Positions 48,701-55,075 of a DNA stretch of 64,000 nucleotides are shown here, one piece after another. Below the pieces are notes generated by a model. That model did no database searches, was not told the origin of the DNA, and saw nothing but the letters and a program-made list of their open reading frames with translations. This DNA is from Thioflexithrix psekupsensis (GTDB lineage: Bacteria; Pseudomonadota; Gammaproteobacteria; Beggiatoales; Beggiatoaceae), in the NCBI RefSeq assembly GCF_002149925.1, contig NZ_MSLT01000012.1, positions 930,001-994,000 of the forward strand. The letters run 5' to 3'. The translations under genes and the position numbers were made by a program. Position 1 is the stretch's first letter; every line of letters begins with the position of its first letter.

Positions 48701-49383
48701 ATATCGAATGGTGTCAAGCCGCAAATCCCGCACAAACCGCGCAATGTGTGCGGGAAACGCCGCTGGGTTTCCGTGAACAATCCGATGGCAGTTTAGTCTT
48801 TGTCACCCAAACCCACCGCGAAGTCACGGCTAAACCCGTTATGCGTGCCTTGCGCAGTATGCGGCGAATATTGGCCGAGTATGACTTGACCCAAGTGATG
48901 TGGGGAGATGGTGTGTTTTACGTTCCCATTCCTGAGCAGGTGGATTTTTTCGCCACGCAAGCGGCAAAAACTGCCGAATTGCCTTATCCCAGTGATTCCG
49001 AATACGGAAGCAGTCAAGCTGCTGCCGTGTTAAATTACACCACGCCCGAAGTGTTTTTTATCAGCAAAGCCGCGAATGATGACGTGTATCACCGCCAAAT
49101 ATTATACCCTGCGGCCGCTTATCCCGACGCGATACGGCTCTATTCTTACCAACAACAAGCTGTTTTACACAATGACGGTTCAGCCGTGATTCCGTTGTGG
49201 ACAGAACAAGGTGTGGTGACTTATCGCGGCGTATTTGATTACGTGGTATTGGCGGGGCAAGCGGGATTGAATACGGGACGTTTAACAATACGCCCAATCG
49301 CCGATCAAAATGGCGATGGTTTTGGTGATTACGAAATCATTTACCCCAATGACAGCCGTCAATGGTTGTTTAGATTGCCGTAG
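42730..49383 (+). CDS. Giant secreted multidomain surface protein (beta-helix, FN3, InlB-like, Calx-beta)
   Basis: The protein has about 2217 residues and a signal peptide to about 28 (SGAARA|AC). There is a right-handed beta-helix (about 50-270). Next is a HYDIN/ASPM-like beta domain (about 335-445) and four fibronectin III domains (about 450-820), and then a poly-Pro hinge (about 823-833). Three Cys-containing InlB-B-like repeats (about 836-1055) have the motif G.V......C...C...Y, W.....F. At least six Calx-beta repeats follow (about 1075-1770; G.A..G.DY......L.W..G). The C-terminal ~440 residues begin CEPPVIDCRYRN and are not recognised. ATG 42730 is preferred over GTG 42721. It is probably an adhesin or outer-surface structural protein; no secretion partner is adjacent. 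Confidence 0.85.
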   Translation: MKTALFLNKIFFMSVLVWLLGWSGAARAACDAGDLTTLEEKLADATCTTVNLTGTITISGDTTINGNNKIISGNNTFRLFRITSGNVTFSDVTLEGGSISGTASHGCSSSPINPNGGAICKTGTGTLIINRSMIRNNTANRGGGIYIDNGTLNINNSVFMENSAGSGGGIYRYGGGTPKPTVNVVGSTITGNSASGTTYYGGGLFSHTGLGFSIKNTIVAGNSGGTTAAKMDCEVFSGATFTSQGYNLVGNGTGCPSTGTGDQTITAANLAANVFSTAPTLTSTPTTPPNPALNAIDSGTNGCGTSPFDKDYLNISRPQGGKCDIGAHELPLPTIVVKKDGNEINTGTTLELETVAIGGSSSVTLMVENTGAADLTFNTISGLPTGFTSTDNLTTVAPNGTLSYTISLNTSTATSYTGGSFSFNTNDNNKSSFSFPLTGNVVASLSPPVAPSTFTATATSPTAIGLTWQDDSDNEANFILTWSPDGTTERSLAANTESDSITGLTCNTSYTFTLLARNAAGSSSSVTASATTQACPPPTAPSDLTVTAQTVNSLTLSWTDNSSDETGFVIERETSTAGVFSEVTTVSTGVVTATDTGLTCNTPYKYRVKAVRGAVSSDYSDVVTGTTSTCPTTVPANPTDLTSSDITANSVKLTWKDNSSDETGFVIERKIGAGSYSELTTTNANATATVTYTDSTLSCATTYTYKIKAVNNQGSSAAYTNEHEVTTLACPTPPSAPSLAVTGAGTTTANLTWTDSDTETSYTVERKTSGSYSTIATLAANVLSTTNTMACNNTYTYRVTAINAGGSTSSNEVNVTAAACVEPPPPPPPPPPAEYTLKVTVTPSAGGRVTGTNINCGSQCSATYTEYTAVEVTAVPNKGYVFDRWQECSTSTNLITSFIMHSDRSCTALFKPEPTADLTTKIIGKGRVQLDPATGKGTCGIDCVSYSQNTAVSLQATADSDSRFSHWSGGCTGTQNPFKLTLKTNQTCTAHFIDLPKYPVTVTIDPSNTGQIDSTPSGINACTDTCTHEFGQNNTVQLRATASTGWIHTHFSGDADCDDGTLTVTQAVNCRAHFAAVGQLQFALTHDAGTEGDRLTITVLRENGSAGEISVGLNIQDLTTQASDYQLTTQRLTWANGDDQPKTFTFLLNEDNEAEAIETVRLELTDLQGGATFGQNQSIEIKIFDLAPFSSLQIATARYTANELDGQLDMIITRAASSRGAVSVDYQTRDGTATAGTDYTAITGTLHWADGDSTHRVVTVPIHMDLEEEPLEDFFFFLQNPQPNNDKLQLGDIVEAQIELINTPVSGAGLLQFTAPVVEAYEGQGMAHLEVARLGGATEAVSVQIAVTSGTATLYQDYTPQLDTLNWPANDTSVRHLPVALFTDDQEEGVETAVFTLQNPTNGALLGSQREISLRILDEYSNPATNADYAVVRFTETNYNADRLQAQAAVVLKREGNAARPVSVRVQTQNGTAIAGKDYTATDTVVTWSENDVGERTVLIPLIPNTTTQRQHFSLRLSEPNDDTRLATPFVANITLIAGTNPVTPPTTEMPSRVQFEADTYRVSEEQGNVTLRVLRLQSDRGVLRVPITIELETANYNDFVNTSTELIWADGEMGAKTLTIGISQDKFAEGKESFLVRLGQPELPNSLLGAIPVARVEIYDQSVVQFDASEYSSDENASAITLNLIRVGSPLTTPKIRYETVNDTATAGRDYENTQGELSWMADEVSRTITIPILDNSIYDGQRRFSVRLTGLNGAAVGVPHVATIHIIDDEQPPCEPPVIDCRYRNVGKILRDARVMPNGVVIGGTMGGTIENFGLIDGSAFGVTFEPNTIIKEDGRLRGTFSGNPHALTATNRPPLLQEVTIETGSYLAHLDIGAGTVLSSAVKLGAGVRFKANGLIPPRIDLSGILGVLGSESIDGMRALNLMTDVLEYNTANGIVGVIQDNLMQKALSQGLTVWPTLTQDPDTGLLTLTDPDGQVRTLLPVSVTQYNIEWCQAANPAQTAQCVRETPLGFREQSDGSLVFVTQTHREVTAKPVMRALRSMRRILAEYDLTQVMWGDGVFYVPIPEQVDFFATQAAKTAELPYPSDSEYGSSQAAAVLNYTTPEVFFISKAANDDVYHRQILYPAAAYPDAIRLYSYQQQAVLHNDGSAVIPLWTEQGVVTYRGVFDYVVLAGQAGLNTGRLTIRPIADQNGDGFGDYEIIYPNDSRQWLFRLP

Positions 49384-49402
49384 AAATTAGGCGCGTAAAA
49401 AA

Positions 49403-49440
49403 AACAGGGGTAGATCGGTGCGGTCTATCCCTGTTTTATT
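49403..49440 (+). terminator. Rho-independent terminator after the giant surface protein
   Basis: AACAGGGGTAGA pairs with TCTATCCCTGTT around a GC-rich loop and ends in TTTTATTT. It begins 20 bases past the stop. Confidence 0.85.
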
Positions 49441-49565
49441 TCAAATGCAAACTATAGCATCCGCACTATAAAAAGATTAAATAGAATTAAGTAAAAAGAG
49501 TTCATCAATAGACTTGTGGTATCAAAAAAACCCAGTATCAACCGATTCCAAAAAGGAGTATCAAA

Positions 49566-50057
49566 ATGAATTTCAATCTGACAAATAAAAACACAACCAG
49601 ACAATGGAGAGCCTTAATCGCTCTGGATGCAAAGCAGTTTGATATACTGCTGGAAGTTTTTAAACAATCTTATCTCACTTTACAAGGTTCAACACTCAAA
49701 TCAAGATTGATGAATGATAAAGCCACTTACTGCATTAATAACGAGAGAGAATTATTGTTATTTACACTAACCCGTTTAAAGCAAAGTTTAACTTATGATG
49801 CTTTAGGTGTGATGGCAGGTATGGATGGTTCTCACGCCAAGAAAACGCAGAGATTAGGCTTGCGTATTTTAACTCATGCCTTGTGTGTTTTAAAGCATAT
49901 GCCTGCCAGAGACATAGACAATATCGATGATTTTAAAGCTTATTTTTCCGATATAGAGGAGTTGATTATTGATGTGACAGAGCAAGATATACAACGTCCA
50001 TCGGATAAAGAAATCCAAAAGGAATTTTATTCGGGTAAAAAAAAACTCACACAGTAA
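49566..50057 (+). CDS. IS5-like transposase, first frame (orfA)
   Basis: This 163-residue frame holds the HTH_Tnp_4-like DNA-binding part (WRALIALDAKQFDILLEVFKQ; LTRLKQSLTYDALGVMAGMD) and the first catalytic Asp (LIIDVTEQD, about residue 136). It runs into A9 at 50037-50045 and stops at 50055. A -1 slip on the A run continues GKKKTHTVKMLMIV in the frame of the next ORF, giving a ~300-residue DDE transposase. Confidence 0.85.
   Translation: MNFNLTNKNTTRQWRALIALDAKQFDILLEVFKQSYLTLQGSTLKSRLMNDKATYCINNERELLLFTLTRLKQSLTYDALGVMAGMDGSHAKKTQRLGLRILTHALCVLKHMPARDIDNIDDFKAYFSDIEELIIDVTEQDIQRPSDKEIQKEFYSGKKKLTQ
50037..50045 (+). promoter_or_regulatory. A9 slippery run, probable programmed -1 frameshift site
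   Basis: Nine adenines follow TCGGGT. Frame 0 ends 10 bases later at TAA, while the -1 frame continues as ACTCACACAGTAAAGATG into orfB with a conserved-looking transposase sequence. It could instead be a plain inactivating indel in one copy. Confidence 0.6.
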
Positions 50058-50059
50058 AG

Positions 50060-50467
50060 ATGTTAATGATTGTTAATGAACTTAAAGAAATTTTGTATAT
50101 AAGCCATCCTGTAAATGGTAAATGCCATGATTTTAACGTGTTAAAGAAAATGCTTTCTCCAGATAAAAAATATTTTATTGAGTCTAATTTAGTTGATTTA
50201 GGTTTTTTAGGTATGGATAAACAATATGATTGTAAATCGGTGTGTTTTCCTCACAAGAAATCCAAAAATAAGCCGCTTACTCGAGAACAAAAAGAGGAGA
50301 ATAGAATTCTATCTTCAAAGCGTATTGTTGTGGAAAATGCAATTTGCGGAGTAAAGGTATTTAGAATTTTATCAGACCGATTGAGAATCCACTGCCTTGA
50401 TTTTTATGATAAAATTTTGTCCTGCTGTGCAGGACTACATAACTTCCGATTAAACACAACTACTTGA
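50060..50467 (+). CDS. IS5-like transposase, second frame (orfB, DDE part)
   Basis: This 135-residue frame carries the rest of the DDE_4-type catalytic core: HPVNGKCHDFNVLKKM (second Asp), DLGFLGMDKQYD and VVENAICGVKVFRIL (Glu). It has no convincing start of its own, and its coding frame is open back to the A9 run. It is therefore probably only made as a fusion with orfA. The C-terminus is identical to the fragment at 1-54 except for no change at protein level. Confidence 0.85.
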   Translation: MLMIVNELKEILYISHPVNGKCHDFNVLKKMLSPDKKYFIESNLVDLGFLGMDKQYDCKSVCFPHKKSKNKPLTREQKEENRILSSKRIVVENAICGVKVFRILSDRLRIHCLDFYDKILSCCAGLHNFRLNTTT

Positions 50468-50487
50468 TTTTAATTGAGACCACAACT

Positions 50488-51048
50488 CTATTTATTCCAA
50501 GTCCCTATTCTTATAAATTCTACTCGACGATTGCGGGCTTTTCCTTCTTCAGTTTCATTGGTGTCTATGGGTTGTTGTTCGCCGTGGGCTTCGACGCGGA
50601 GGCGTTGGGGAGCTTGGTTGGGTAGACTGTGATTGTTGATTAAAAAGGTTTTTACCGACTCAGCACGACGGCGCGATAAGTCAAGATTGTAATCCGCTTC
50701 GCCGTCGCTGTCGGCATGACCTGCAATGGTGATAATGGCATCCGCAAGCCCATTTTGTAAGGCTGTTGCGTATTCTTTTAGTAAGGGGTAAGAATCAGGT
50801 TTGATGGTCGCGGAATCGTAATCAAATAGGATTTTTGCGCCCACTTTAGGCGGGTCATTGACGATTTCTTCTACCCCACGCATTGTAGGATTGGGATTAA
50901 AACCACGAAAAATAATTGATTTTGGCGGAGCTTGTAAGGCTTGTTCAATGTCGATAGCATTGCTGGGAAAATTTAAGGCGGGCGTTTCGGCATAACTGCC
51001 CAAAGGAAAAAATAAAGTTAAAATAAAAAAGGGACGGATAGTTTTCAC
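50488..51048 (-). CDS. OmpA-family peptidoglycan-binding protein
   Basis: This is a 187-residue exported protein. GTG start at 51048 with AAGGAAA upstream; a longer frame to 51075 starts inside a repeat. The signal peptide ends at about residue 20 (FPLGSYA|ET). The OmpA domain (about 70-180) has ILFDYDSATIKPDSYPLL, ITIAGHADSDGEADYNLDLSRRRAESV and RVEAHGEQQPIDTN...GKARNRRVEF, with the Asp and Arg that bind diaminopimelate. The stop TAG consists of the last IS base plus the TA flank. It is co-oriented with and downstream of the DUF4384 gene. Confidence 0.9.
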   Translation of the reverse strand: MKTIRPFFILTLFFPLGSYAETPALNFPSNAIDIEQALQAPPKSIIFRGFNPNPTMRGVEEIVNDPPKVGAKILFDYDSATIKPDSYPLLKEYATALQNGLADAIITIAGHADSDGEADYNLDLSRRRAESVKTFLINNHSLPNQAPQRLRVEAHGEQQPIDTNETEEGKARNRRVEFIRIGTWNK

Positions 51049-51065
51049 AATAGTTTCCTTTTTTT

Positions 51066-51156
51066 GATAAAACATCTTTTGTCTGAATCAGAATTTTCAG
51101 AATTAAAGAATTTTCAAAATTGATTCTTGCAAATTCTTTAATTCTTAATTTTGGTA
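51066..51156. repeat. Truncated MITE-like repeat, copy D
   Basis: It runs from ATAAAAC..TTTTGTCTGAATCAG to TTAATTTTGGTA, which matches the right end of the element at 35261, and is followed by TA (51157-51158). The left terminal repeat is missing. The hairpin at 51159-51190 follows directly. Confidence 0.7.
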
Positions 51157-51158
51157 TA

Positions 51159-51190
51159 TAACCTGACAGAAATTAACATCGGTCAGGTTA
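51159..51190. terminator. Hairpin downstream of the DUF4384 gene
   Basis: TAACCTGAC (51159-51167) pairs with GTCAGGTTA (51182-51190), with TTTTTTT following on the plus strand. It is 5 bases past the minus-strand stop. A near-identical copy occurs at 54833-54867 in the duplicated segment. Confidence 0.55.
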
Positions 51191-51195
51191 TTTTT

Positions 51196-52224
51196 TTAAC
51201 GATGTTCAAAACTTAGTACATTCACACAGCCATTTTTTTGGCAGAGACCCATTAAATGTTTACGGTCAATTTTGAATTGATTGTCTTCTTCAGTGGTCAT
51301 GGTGTGGTAGCCGCTTTGTTTGGGATCATCGACGATTCCCGCAGGGCCACGAGTCATGATGGCTTGTTGTAAATTACGCATGGCGAGTACAACGGGTTGT
51401 TGTTTATTCCATTGTTCTAACTGTATATCTTGCTGTTGGCTGGCGATAAAGTAGATTTTTTCTGTTCCTGTCACGTTATCCAGCTTAAAAGATTGGTTTG
51501 GACTGGGAATGTGATAGGTTTGGTTGGCTTTGACAGGGTTGAAATTGTTGACCACGACATCGCCCATTTTTTCCATTGGAAATAAACGAGTGACGTTGTC
51601 GCCGCCATCAATTTGGAAAATATACACGTAACTGTCTTGTTTTGGGGTAAATGTGATTTTGTAGCTGTCTCCACTGCTTAAAATGGCGTTATTGGTGAGT
51701 GGGCGTATATCACCTTGATGCTTAGGACGATAGCCGTAGCTGATGTCAAATTGTAAACTGGCTTGTTGCACCGCTTGCTCTACGGCTTGAGCCGCTTGTT
51801 TTACGCTTGGGGTGGGGTCTGTGCTTTGGCGTTGTTGGATGAATTGGTGAACGCCCGTAATGTCATTTTCTAACAATTTAACTCGCGCTTCTAAGGAATT
51901 CATTTGGCTGTTTATCGCGTTAAGAATATTATCGCTTTGAGTAATCAATTGTTCAATCTGCGCAAATTCTTTTGTCGAGGGATATTCACTTGCCTGTTTA
52001 CTCGCGGCTAATTGCTGTTTAACTTGCTCTAGTTGTTGCCGTACTTTGTTGAGTTCTTCTGGAGTTTTATCAGGCGAAAAATAGCTGACAACTGCGTCGC
52101 TTGCTGCACTAATTGCAAGGGTCTCCAGTGCTTTTAAGGCAATTGCAGGTACAATGGCGAATGTGGTAGCAGAATGAAACCATAGGAACATCATTAGCCC
52201 TAAGCAAGATGAACGATTTATCAT
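51196..52224 (-). CDS. DUF4384 family exported protein
   Basis: This is a 342-residue protein with a signal peptide (to about 23, SATTFA|IV); ATG 52224 has GGAGG 7 bases upstream. A coiled coil (about 50-125: ELNKVRQQLEQVKQQLAAS..., IEQLITQSDNILNAIN) precedes the DUF4384 beta domain (about 170-270: SSGDSYKITFTPKQDSYVYIFQIDGGDNVTRLFP, YHIPSPNQSFKLDNVTGTEKIYFIAS). DUF4384 proteins are often encoded with or fused to caspase-like or kinase domains. Here the gene is divergent from the caspase gene (132-bp shared promoter region). A deleted copy lies at 54873-54990. Confidence 0.85.
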   Translation of the reverse strand: MINRSSCLGLMMFLWFHSATTFAIVPAIALKALETLAISAASDAVVSYFSPDKTPEELNKVRQQLEQVKQQLAASKQASEYPSTKEFAQIEQLITQSDNILNAINSQMNSLEARVKLLENDITGVHQFIQQRQSTDPTPSVKQAAQAVEQAVQQASLQFDISYGYRPKHQGDIRPLTNNAILSSGDSYKITFTPKQDSYVYIFQIDGGDNVTRLFPMEKMGDVVVNNFNPVKANQTYHIPSPNQSFKLDNVTGTEKIYFIASQQQDIQLEQWNKQQPVVLAMRNLQQAIMTRGPAGIVDDPKQSGYHTMTTEEDNQFKIDRKHLMGLCQKNGCVNVLSFEHR

Positions 52225-52355
52225 GATTGACCTCCGTTGTATAAATGAGTACATTAGATTATATATTAAGTTTGAATATAATCATATTGTCGGTTTGAAT
52301 TGTTTTATTGGAAATGGGATGGATGCATAATCACTTCAATCAGGAGACAGTTACG

Positions 52356-53780
52356 ATGCGTATTTTTATGATTTTCTTGTGTTTATTGATGGCTAGTGCT
52401 TCACTTTGGGCGCAATCACGGGTTGCGTTGGTGATTGGTAATGCAGATTATACGCATGACCCTTTGCGTAATCCTGTCAATGATGCTTTGGATATGGCGG
52501 CGATGTTGTCGGCTTATGGATTTCAGGTGATTGGTTATGATGACCGACGCAAGCGGTTGCGTACTTTGAATTTGAATCACCAAGAAATGGAAAAAGCGGT
52601 ATTGGATTTTAAAGAAGCCCTGACTAAAGGGAGTGTGGGCTTGTTTTTTTATGCGGGTCATGCCATGCAGGACGCAGAACAGCAAAATTATTTGATTCCT
52701 GTTAAAACGGATATTCCTGATTCCACATTGATTAAGCACCGCGCCATTAATGCACAATGGGTATTGGATGTGATGGCATCAAAGCAAACCCATTTAAATA
52801 TTGTGGTGTTAGATGCCTGTCGTAATAATCCATTTCGGAGTTTTTTCCGCAGTGCCAAAACAGGTTTGGCAGAGATGGGTACGCCATCGGGGACGATTAT
52901 TACGTATGCAACACAGGCGGGCGGTTTGGCAGCGGATGGAAATGGCGGGCGTAATGGACTGTACACAGGAGAGTTGTTGGCGGCAATGCAGCAGGGTGGT
53001 TTGACAATTGAGCAGATTTTTAAACAAACCGCACAAAAAGTGCGGATAGCCGCTGAACAGATTGATCATAAGCAAGAACCTTGGATTGGCATGTCTTATA
53101 CAGGCGATTTTTGTTTTGGGCAGTGTTTGCCGAGTCAGCAAGAATTAATGCAGCAACTCCAGAATTTACAGACGCAGATGGGCGGAGGACAACAAAATAA
53201 TGAGGAAGTCTTGCGACGTTTGCAGGCGTTAGAACAGCAGATTTTAAAAAGTACACAACAAGCGGTTATTCCTCAGCCGCCTCCACCCGTAGAAGCATTA
53301 ATACCCACAGAAAACCTAATCAAAGACCGCTATCGAGACCACGGCGACGGCACCGTCACCGACATTGAAACCAATCTCCAGTGGATGCGCTGCCTAATTG
53401 GGCAGGAATGGCAAAATGGACGCTGTCAGGGAGAGCCGCAGAAAATGAATTCGGATAAGGCGCAGGAACTGAAGATTAACTTTGCAGGACATCGCAACTG
53501 GCGACTCCCGACCATTAAGGAACTACGCGGTTTGGTTTACTGTAGCAGCGGGAAGCCTGCTTATTTTCCGAATAATGGCAAAGTGTGTGAGGGTGACTAC
53601 CAACGTCCAACCTTGATACAGGAGGCGTTTCCTGATGCGCCTGAATGGTTCGTTTGGTCTGGTTCGCCCGTTTCTGGCGGTTCTGACTATGCGTGGAACG
53701 TGTACTTCTTTGATGGCTTTGGCGACAACTACTACCGCAACGGCAACCGTCATGTGCGGCTGGTGCGCGGCGGACAGTGA
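52356..53780 (+). CDS. Exported caspase-like protease with variable DUF1566 C-terminus
   Basis: The protein has 474 residues from ATG 52356 (CAGGAGA upstream); the frame to 52308 is not needed. The signal peptide is MRIFMIFLCLLMASASLWA|QS. The caspase (peptidase C14) domain (about 22-260) has RVALVIGNADY, catalytic His102 (YAGHAM) and Cys155 (VLDACRNNPF). A coiled coil (about 262-305) and a Pro-rich hinge lead to DUF1566 (about 322-474), from LIKDRYRDHGDGTVTD to HVRLVRGGQ, whose end is hypervariable against the other two copies. Caspase-like enzymes in bacteria act in regulated cell death and conflict systems. Secretion of this one is unusual and suggests action in the periplasm or on neighbours. 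Confidence 0.9.
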   Translation: MRIFMIFLCLLMASASLWAQSRVALVIGNADYTHDPLRNPVNDALDMAAMLSAYGFQVIGYDDRRKRLRTLNLNHQEMEKAVLDFKEALTKGSVGLFFYAGHAMQDAEQQNYLIPVKTDIPDSTLIKHRAINAQWVLDVMASKQTHLNIVVLDACRNNPFRSFFRSAKTGLAEMGTPSGTIITYATQAGGLAADGNGGRNGLYTGELLAAMQQGGLTIEQIFKQTAQKVRIAAEQIDHKQEPWIGMSYTGDFCFGQCLPSQQELMQQLQNLQTQMGGGQQNNEEVLRRLQALEQQILKSTQQAVIPQPPPPVEALIPTENLIKDRYRDHGDGTVTDIETNLQWMRCLIGQEWQNGRCQGEPQKMNSDKAQELKINFAGHRNWRLPTIKELRGLVYCSSGKPAYFPNNGKVCEGDYQRPTLIQEAFPDAPEWFVWSGSPVSGGSDYAWNVYFFDGFGDNYYRNGNRHVRLVRGGQ

Positions 53781-53802
53781 TTTGCATTTTTTCTTTGAGG
53801 CT
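53657..53802 (+). other. Putative DGR variable region, copy 2
   Basis: This is the C-terminal codons of the caspase protein plus bases past its stop. The NNC/NNT variable codons include 53697 (AAC), GAT, TTT, GAC, AAC, TAC, TAC and AAC, aligned with the other two copies without gaps. TGGTGCGCGGCGGACAGTGA and the next 15 bases are the same as in copy 1. Confidence 0.65.
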
Positions 53803-53826
53803 CGCTTTTTGGTTGAATTTGGGTTT

Positions 53827-53938
53827 TGTCTGAATCAGAATTTTCAGAATTAGAGGATTTTCAGAATTAACCCGTTCAGGAGATAAATTTTTCTTCAATT
53901 CTGGAAATTCTGAAATTTTGTAAATTCTGATTCAGACA
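53827..53938. repeat. Palindromic intergenic repeat, copy B
   Basis: It is like copy A. TGTCTGAATCAGAATTTTCAG is inverted as TAAATTCTGATTCAGACA. It shares an inner GGATTTTCAGAATTAA and TTCTTCAATTCTGGAAATT with copy A, and lies 46 bases past the caspase stop. The remainder of the 53781-54070 gap shows nothing else. Confidence 0.8.
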
Positions 53939-54070
53939 AAAAAATATGACGGCATTTCCACATGGCGAGGCTGTAAAAGAACCTCATTTTTTCAGTATTT
54001 GATAACGAAGAATCAATAAGTTACGAGCGAAAATCTGATTTAAACCGTTTATAAATCCCATTTAAACATC

Positions 54071-54361
54071 ATGAATACAGAAACCATTCTTACTCAATTA
54101 AAACAATTTAAACAACAATACGCCCAGCAATACCACCTAAAATCATTGGGCATCTTTGGTTCTCATGCGCGCCATCAAGCGACTTCAAGCAGCGATATTG
54201 ATATTTTTTTTGAAACGGATACCCCTAATTTATTAACCACCGCAAGATTACAACAAGAATTAACTGAGCTTTTACACTGTCGAGTTGATTTAATTAGACT
54301 TCGCCCTTCAATGAATCCCAAGCTCAAAGCACACATTATTAGTGAAGCCATTTATGTTTAA
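54071..54361 (+). CDS. MntA-type minimal nucleotidyltransferase antitoxin
   Basis: This is a 96-residue protein. The nucleotidyltransferase signature GS-x10-DxD is complete (GSHARHQATSSSDIDIFFE, about 31-49), and a third acid lies in VDLIRL. Family members add AMP units to a tyrosine of the partner HEPN toxin and so neutralise it. The stop overlaps the ATG of the HEPN gene, as usual for the pair. Confidence 0.9.
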   Translation: MNTETILTQLKQFKQQYAQQYHLKSLGIFGSHARHQATSSSDIDIFFETDTPNLLTTARLQQELTELLHCRVDLIRLRPSMNPKLKAHIISEAIYV

Positions 54362-54743
54362 GAAAAATGAAAATATAATTGAGCAATTAGAAACAATTTT
54401 GAATGCTCTCAGAAGAATTCCAAGGCGTTTTGCTGGTATCAAAACCGCCACCGATTTTTCGCAATCTGAAGAAGGAATAGATAAGCTTGATGCAATTTGT
54501 ATGATATTGATTGCAGCGGGAGAAGCGTTTAAGCGGCTTGATCAAAAAACAGAAGGACAGCTTTTAATACATTACCCGCAAGTTGATTGGAAAGGGGTAA
54601 AAGGGGTTAGAGATGTTATTGCACACGGTTATTTTGATGTGGATAGCGAACAGTTATTTAATCTTTGCCGTGATGATATTCCCATATTGATTCAGACTGT
54701 TCAACAAATGATTATAGATATAACAAAATTAAGTGATTCATAA
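54354..54743 (+). CDS. HepT-type HEPN toxin (DUF86)
   Basis: This is a ~129-residue helical RNase toxin. The Rx4HxY motif RDVIAHGY (about 91-98) provides the catalytic Arg/His and the Tyr that the partner modifies. The start is taken as ATG 54354, overlapping mntA by 8 bases; GTG 54342 is possible. The last codons (TKLSDS, stop) are encoded by the terminal repeat of the MITE that starts at 54721, so the native C-terminus has been replaced. Whether activity survives is not known. Confidence 0.88.
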   Translation: MFKKNENIIEQLETILNALRRIPRRFAGIKTATDFSQSEEGIDKLDAICMILIAAGEAFKRLDQKTEGQLLIHYPQVDWKGVKGVRDVIAHGYFDVDSEQLFNLCRDDIPILIQTVQQMIIDITKLSDS

Positions 54744-54831
54744 AAATTTTTGTCTGAATCAGAATTTTCAGAATTAAAGGATTTTCAGAATTAATCTGAC
54801 AATGCTGATTATGAATCACATCATTTTGGTA
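54721..54831. mobile_element. TA-flanked MITE-like element, copy E
   Basis: This 111-bp element has ends TAACAAAATTAAGTGATTCA and, read inward from the right, TACCAAAATGATGTGATTCA. It is flanked by TA at 54719-54720 and 54832-54833. The inner part TGTCTGAATCAGAATTTTCAG identifies the family. It sits across the stop of the HEPN gene and directly before the duplicated DUF4384 tail. Confidence 0.85.
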
Positions 54832-54832
54832 T

Positions 54833-54867
54833 ATTAACCTGACAGAAATTAAAATCGGTCAGGTTAT
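54833..54867. repeat. Duplicate of the DUF4384 downstream hairpin
   Basis: The same AACCTGAC/GTCAGGTT stem as at 51159-51190 is followed by a T run, with one or two base differences. It marks the left edge of the duplicated unit. Confidence 0.7.
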
Positions 54868-54872
54868 TTTTT

Positions 54873-54990
54873 TTAACGATGTTTTGGCGTTGTTTGATGA
54901 ATTGGTGAACGCCCGTAATATCGTTTTCCAGTAGATTAACTCGCGCTTCTAAAAAATTCACTTGGCTGTTTGTCGCGTTAAGGATATTAT
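54873..54990 (-). pseudogene. Remnant of a second DUF4384 gene
   Basis: The last few codons (TTAACGATGTT, as at 51196) are joined directly to bases matching 51829-51930 of the intact gene (coding HQFI...VNSE near the coiled coil; shared GAATTGGTGAACGCCCGTAAT). Several hundred bases between them and the whole 5' part are missing. It cannot encode a DUF4384 domain. The rest of 54991-55075 resembles the caspase gene promoter region. Confidence 0.8.
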
Positions 54991-55075
54991 TGTTATCACA
55001 TCATCCATTTAAATTGTTTTTGTTGAGCATTATTGGAGATGACTGTGTAATAACTTTAATCAGGAGATGGTTACA

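Larger units (their letters stand above)
49511..50488 (+). mobile_element. Complete IS5-like insertion sequence with two-frame transposase
   Basis: This 978-bp element has inverted ends GACTTGTGGTATCAA (49511-49525) and TTGAGACCACAACTC (50474-50488), 13 of 15 matching. It is flanked by TA on both sides (49509-49510, 50489-50490). The two overlapping frames and A-rich slip site resemble IS5-family groups that use frameshifting. The right flank creates the stop codon (TAG) of the convergent OmpA gene. A second copy of the right end lies at 1-75 in the same orientation. Confidence 0.88.

Noticed and set aside
53515-53898. Minus-strand ORFs of 76-127 codons over the DUF1566 ends, rich in Arg/Val
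   Set aside because: They are complementary to the conserved domain and recur at each copy only because the sense gene is conserved.
54071-54743. Whether the small helical HEPN protein could be the DGR accessory protein Avd
   Set aside because: It has the Rx4HxY HEPN motif and overlaps a classic GS-x10-DxD nucleotidyltransferase, so it is an MNT/HEPN toxin-antitoxin pair.
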